Below, piece by piece: positions 5,167 to 8,546 of a stretch of DNA of 8,546 nucleotides. Positions within the stretch are counted from its first letter, which is position 1; every line of letters begins with the position of its first letter. Origin of the DNA: an uncultured Lachnospiraceae bacterium (lineage in GTDB: Bacteria; Bacillota_A; Clostridia; Lachnospirales; Lachnospiraceae); the NCBI GenBank assembly GCA_947177885.1, contig CAMWWF010000110.1:1-8546 (forward strand), read 5' to 3'. The translations under genes were made by a program, and so were the position numbers. The notes below the pieces were generated by a model that saw nothing but the letters and a program-made list of their open reading frames with translations, ran no database searches and was not told where the DNA came from.

Positions 5167-6004
5167 ATCCGCTCTTTGCTTCTCCCTTGAATCGTTGTTC
5201 CAGCCACTTGGCCACTCCGTCATTTTCATTGCTGCCTATCACTCCTGTAGCCAACGCCTTTAATTCCTCCGCCGCGTTCTCCACGGCATAGGCTTCGTCC
5301 GATACCTCAAACATGGGAATATCATTTACGGCATCGCCGAAAGAGATCACTCTGTCACAGTTCCAGGCTTTCTTCAGCTTTTGGATGGCATATGCCTTTG
5401 TCGCTTTCGCCGGCATGATCTCACACCAGAATTCCGGTCTGTACAATTCCTGCTGAAAAGTGCAGCGGTATCTGTCATCCCGTGAAAAGACCTCATATAC
5501 GGGCCGAAGCTCCTCTCTTTCCCCAATACAGGTAAAATAAAATATATTCCCCCGATATAATTCTTCCTTATTATCTACCGGATTCAGGCGTCTGTCACCC
5601 TTCCTGGAATCCAGATAGTATCTGATACCCTCGTTTTCTTTTCCGGTGATCCAGGACACCTTTTCCACACCGTCTGTGAAAGAGTACACCAGAGGGTTCA
5701 CATCATACTCATCCAGAACGACTCTTACCGCGCGGATCTCTTCCCCGCCGAGCTTCTCCTGTGACAGTATCTCTCCGGTGGCAGGCTGCATGATAAACGC
5801 CCCGTTATACACAATGACAGGGATATGGGCAGACAACCCGGCTGTAACCACTGAGGCCGACACCAATGACCTGGCCGTGGCATAAGTGAACCGCATTCCC
5901 TGCTCCACCAGACCATTGATGATCTCCATACTCCCGGTGCTGATCCTGCTGCTTCTGTTCAACAGCGTCCCGTCCAGATCCGTCACATACAATACATTTT
6001 TCAA
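5132..6004 (-). CDS. Cof-type HAD-IIB phosphatase
   Basis: The 290-residue product is a haloacid dehalogenase-like hydrolase of the Cof/YbjI type. Motif I is DLDGTLL at 9-15 with nucleophile D9 and acid D11. The motif II region is TYATARS at about 40-46. The motif III lysine lies in KATKAYAIQKL at about 200-210. Motif IV is GDAVND at 223-228. A C2-type cap fills about 80-195. It should remove phosphate from a small phosphorylated metabolite in the cytosol; the substrate is unknown. The start is taken as TTG at 6004-6002 because GGAGG lies 8 bases before it and the protein then begins KNVLYVTDLDG, as relatives do. The ATG at 6046 has no ribosome binding site. Its 3' end overlaps the activase gene, wedging it between the radical enzyme and its activase. 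It might deal with a phosphorylated pathway intermediate, but this is inference. Confidence 0.88.
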   Translation of the reverse strand: MKNVLYVTDLDGTLLNRSSRISTGSMEIINGLVEQGMRFTYATARSLVSASVVTAGLSAHIPVIVYNGAFIMQPATGEILSQEKLGGEEIRAVRVVLDEYDVNPLVYSFTDGVEKVSWITGKENEGIRYYLDSRKGDRRLNPVDNKEELYRGNIFYFTCIGEREELRPVYEVFSRDDRYRCTFQQELYRPEFWCEIMPAKATKAYAIQKLKKAWNCDRVISFGDAVNDIPMFEVSDEAYAVENAAEELKALATGVIGSNENDGVAKWLEQRFKGEAKSGYGLSTDKRTYL

Positions 6005-6012
6005 GTCAGTAT

Positions 6013-6017
6013 CCTCC
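6013..6017 (-). promoter_or_regulatory. Ribosome binding site deciding the TTG start of the HAD gene
   Basis: GGAGG on the minus strand, 8 bases before TTG at 6004-6002. No comparable site precedes the ATG at 6046, so the shorter protein is preferred. Confidence 0.7.
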
Positions 6018-6127
6018 GTCACAACCGTACCCGGAACCTGAAACATCGCGACAGCTCAGCGCCCTGTCTGAACAGTTCCTTGCCTCTTTACCGCAGAAAT
6101 CCTGCATGGAAAGAATGCCCGCACGCT

Positions 6128-8546
6128 CTAAAATCCCTGCTCCGTACGCCGGATGATATCATCCTGCAAAGACTTGGAAAGGGTTGTGAACAGCGCGCTG
6201 TAACCTGCAACCCTGACCACCAGATGTGCGTACTTCTCAGGATTCCTCTGGGCATCCAGCAGCGTCTCCCTGTCCACCACATTGAACTGCATATGGCTTC
6301 CCTTCTGGTCGAAATAGGAACGGATCAGTGCCACAAAGTTCTCCAGTCCCTTCTCTCCGGAAAGCGCCGTGGGATGGAACTTCTGGTTGAACAGAGTACC
6401 GTTGGAAGCAATTCCGTGATCCAGCTTGGACACAGAGTTTGCCGCCGCGGTAGGCCCGTGCACATCCTTGCCAGCGGAGGGTGACACACCGTCCGCCACG
6501 GGAGTGTGTGCCAGTCTGCCGTCAGGTGTAGCGCCTGTCTGCGCGCCAAGGGGCACATTGGCGGACACGGGATACAGTCCCGCCTGGAACTGTCCCCCTC
6601 TGGGATTCCTGTATTTCAGCAAAGGCCTGGTGTATGTGTAAGCCACATCCCTGGCAAACATATCCACTTCCTCGATATCGTTTCCGAATTTGGGCACTTC
6701 ATCGATCATCGCCCTGAGAGCCTCGTACTTCTGCTTCTCTTCCGCAGGAAGCTCTGCATTCATAACTGTTGCGATCATGGTGGCGATCTCGTTCTCGTCC
6801 ACCTGCATGCCCTTGGCTTCCATCTCCCGAACGATCTGGGTCACGATCTCCGCCGCCGAGATCTCGTCAAATCCCTGTCCGTAATTCATGGCAAGGGCTC
6901 GCTTGTACTCGGCCAGAGTCACCTTCTTCTCCTCAAATACCAGCTTCTTGATGGCATAGAGGGAATCCGCCATATTGGCAATGCCAAAGCCCTGGGGGCC
7001 GGTAAAGTTATAGACGGCTCCGCCCTCCTGCACCGTCCTGCCCCTCTTGATACAGTCATCCACCATACAGGAAAGGAAGGGCAGCGGACAGCGTGTGGCA
7101 TGAGCCACATCAATGGCGTTATCCGCATTGACCAGCAGGGAGATATTGTAATCCATCTGCTTCTTATAAGCGTCATAAAACTCTTCGAAACTGGTCATAT
7201 CCTCCACACGGCCGGTCTCAATGCTGATCTTCTCACCCTTGTCATAGCCGTTGGAAAACACCAGCTCCAGAGGACGGCACATATTATAGAATGCCGCATC
7301 ATGCCAACCCTCGGTCTTGCCCGCCTTCTGAGGCTCCACGCAGCCGATGATATTATACTCTCTGGCATCCTCCATGGTCAGCCCCATGTTCAGCAGAGAG
7401 GGAATGATCACCTCGTCATTATAGTAAGCAGGAAGTCCGATTCCCGTTCTGGTCAGATCCGCCGCCTTCAGCATCAGCGCGTGGGGTGTCTTGTTCCACA
7501 CACGGATGGACAGGGAAGGCTGGGGCAAAAATACATGCTTGGACGCCGTAATACACATGAAGGACAGGTCATTGGTCACATCGTTGCCGTCCCTGTCCTG
7601 ACCGCCCACAATCAGATTCTGGAACAGGCTGTAGCCCGCAAATCCCTCCGCACTTGCCGCGTCACGACACTTGTTCAGGTCGTTCAGCTTCACCCAGATA
7701 CAGTCCAGAAGCTCCTGGGCAAACTCTCTGGTCAGCTTACCGCCGTCCAGATCCTTCTTATAATAAGGATACATATACTGGTCGAAGCGTCCGGGGGAAA
7801 TGGAATGCCCGCTGGACTCGATCTGTAAAAGCTGCTGTACGAACCAGAAGCTCTGGCACGCCTCATAGAAGCCCGTGGCTCCTTTCGCAGGCACTCTGCG
7901 GCAGTTGGAAGCGATCTGCAGAAGCTCCTGCTTTCTGCCCGCATCCGCACAGGCAGCCGCCTCCTTCTCCGCCAGATCGGCATAGCGCCGGGCATAGCGG
8001 ATGACCGCACGGCAGCTGATGAGCACGGCCTGTAAGAACTGGCTTCTGGTACAGTAATCCTGGTCGCCGGGATCGCACTTTGCAAGCTCGTCCTCCACCT
8101 GCGCGATAATGCCCTCATACCCGACAGCCAGTACCTTATCGTACTGCACGGTGACATGTCCCACGCCGTTATAAAAATAATTTCCGGGGGTAAAAATATT
8201 ATGGTCGATGGCTTTCCTGGTCTCTTCCGTCATAAGGGAAGTAGCCAGTTCACTGGTGGTCTTACCCTCCCAGTAGGCATCCGCCTCCAGAAGCTCTCTC
8301 TTGGTCTGATCTGCTATGTAGAAAGGATCTGCCTTGCGGGTGGCCACAGTCTCAAACTCCGCTTCCAGCCACTTATAGGAAAATTCGGGATAGGTCTGGC
8401 ATCCTCTCGGAGCGATGGTGGTACTGCCCACGATCAGCTCGTTCTCCCTGATGATAATGGGAATGTTATCCAGAATATGCTCAAAGGCCTTCGCCCGGCG
8501 CATCACGATGGGCAGCGCCTCCGTCTCCCTGTAAGATTCCGTAATC
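6128..8546 (-). CDS. Glycyl radical diol dehydratase (propanediol/glycerol type), 5' end missing
   Basis: The frame is open to the right edge, so the N-terminus lies outside; 805 residues are visible, starting ITESYRETEALPIVMRRA, a conserved near-N-terminal region. The glycyl radical motif VRVAGYSA lies near the C-terminus, with the radical glycine at 6203-6205. The thiyl cysteine and catalytic glutamate are in GCVEPQ (Cys at 7340-7342, Glu at 7334-7336). Other residues match glycerol/propanediol dehydratases: His in GVGHVTV (8156-8158), His-Ser in GHSISPGR, and the Asp of EGWHD, 14 residues after the cysteine. As I recall, choline trimethylamine-lyase has Asp and Thr at two of these His sites. 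About 50 extra residues between the cysteine and glycine, compared with Clostridium butyricum glycerol dehydratase as I remember it, favour the B12-independent propanediol dehydratase branch. The enzyme would turn 1,2-propanediol into propanal (or glycerol into 3-hydroxypropanal) inside the microcompartment. The activase is two genes downstream. Confidence 0.9.
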   Translation of the reverse strand, partial: ITESYRETEALPIVMRRAKAFEHILDNIPIIIRENELIVGSTTIAPRGCQTYPEFSYKWLEAEFETVATRKADPFYIADQTKRELLEADAYWEGKTTSELATSLMTEETRKAIDHNIFTPGNYFYNGVGHVTVQYDKVLAVGYEGIIAQVEDELAKCDPGDQDYCTRSQFLQAVLISCRAVIRYARRYADLAEKEAAACADAGRKQELLQIASNCRRVPAKGATGFYEACQSFWFVQQLLQIESSGHSISPGRFDQYMYPYYKKDLDGGKLTREFAQELLDCIWVKLNDLNKCRDAASAEGFAGYSLFQNLIVGGQDRDGNDVTNDLSFMCITASKHVFLPQPSLSIRVWNKTPHALMLKAADLTRTGIGLPAYYNDEVIIPSLLNMGLTMEDAREYNIIGCVEPQKAGKTEGWHDAAFYNMCRPLELVFSNGYDKGEKISIETGRVEDMTSFEEFYDAYKKQMDYNISLLVNADNAIDVAHATRCPLPFLSCMVDDCIKRGRTVQEGGAVYNFTGPQGFGIANMADSLYAIKKLVFEEKKVTLAEYKRALAMNYGQGFDEISAAEIVTQIVREMEAKGMQVDENEIATMIATVMNAELPAEEKQKYEALRAMIDEVPKFGNDIEEVDMFARDVAYTYTRPLLKYRNPRGGQFQAGLYPVSANVPLGAQTGATPDGRLAHTPVADGVSPSAGKDVHGPTAAANSVSKLDHGIASNGTLFNQKFHPTALSGEKGLENFVALIRSYFDQKGSHMQFNVVDRETLLDAQRNPEKYAHLVVRVAGYSALFTTLSKSLQDDIIRRTEQGF

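Noticed and set aside
6006..6107. 33-codon minus-strand frame with four cysteines, ending one base before the HAD TTG start
   Set aside because: The stop position is tempting for translational coupling, but there is no ribosome binding site before its ATG and no recognisable sequence; too weak to call.
6122..6130. CACGCTCTA at the dehydratase stop, identical to 9 bases at one end of the MITE
   Set aside because: Only 9 bases match and the enzyme ends at its usual family position, so a solo repeat end is not supported.
6506..7828. 440-codon open frame on the plus strand
   Set aside because: It lies wholly antisense to the glycyl radical enzyme gene, whose own frame has intact catalytic motifs, and its translation resembles no protein fold; a codon-bias shadow.
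6128..8546. Choline trimethylamine-lyase (CutC) assignment
   Set aside because: Overall sequence is similar, but His in GVGHVTV and EGWHD fit diol dehydratases rather than the Asp/Thr I recall for choline lyase.

Overview
The window looks like chromosomal DNA from an anaerobic gut Firmicute, probably a Lachnospiraceae (Clostridia) relative. The reasons are a glycyl radical diol dehydratase with its radical-SAM activase, two bacterial microcompartment (BMC) families (EutS/PduU and EutP/PduV), an AAA-ATPase_like protein, strong AGGAGG-type ribosome binding sites and a base composition near 50% G+C by eye. Taxonomy is inferred from gene content only. Every gene I can support is on the minus strand, so transcription runs from high to low coordinates. 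I see no rRNA, tRNA or CRISPR array, and no gene-free stretch reaches 300 bases.

Upstream block (8546 to 4375): the 3' majority of a glycyl radical enzyme gene (5' end outside the window), then a Cof-type HAD phosphatase, then the enzyme's radical-SAM activase overlapping the HAD gene. The active-site residues point to a B12-independent propanediol/glycerol dehydratase rather than a choline lyase. Such enzymes are normally housed in GRM-type microcompartments, where the toxic aldehyde product is confined.

Middle block (4374 to 2245): a 154-bp MITE-like element with 17-bp terminal inverted repeats, a 96-residue cysteine-rich protein, the circularly permuted shell protein EutS/PduU, a short in-frame coding-like remnant after the eutS stop, a Nudix hydrolase, and an EutP/PduV-like GTPase whose start overlaps the Nudix stop (ATGA). 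EutS and EutP tie this block to the dehydratase. The other shell proteins, aldehyde and alcohol dehydrogenases and phosphotransacylase of a full locus are not in the window and would have to lie upstream of 8546 or elsewhere.

Downstream block (2244 to 1): a GNAT acetyltransferase, a second and inverted copy of the repeat, an acidic 170-residue protein I do not recognise, and the N-terminal two thirds or so of an AAA-ATPase_like protein that runs off the left edge. These look like ordinary accessory genes rather than BMC genes. Bases 2132-2244 (between the GNAT and EutP genes) and 801-829 hold only ribosome binding sites; I see no convincing promoter or terminator in either. The two inverted repeat copies share a 47-bp identical core and bracket the Cys-rich, eutS, Nudix, eutP and GNAT genes, so that segment could be invertible or movable by homologous recombination.
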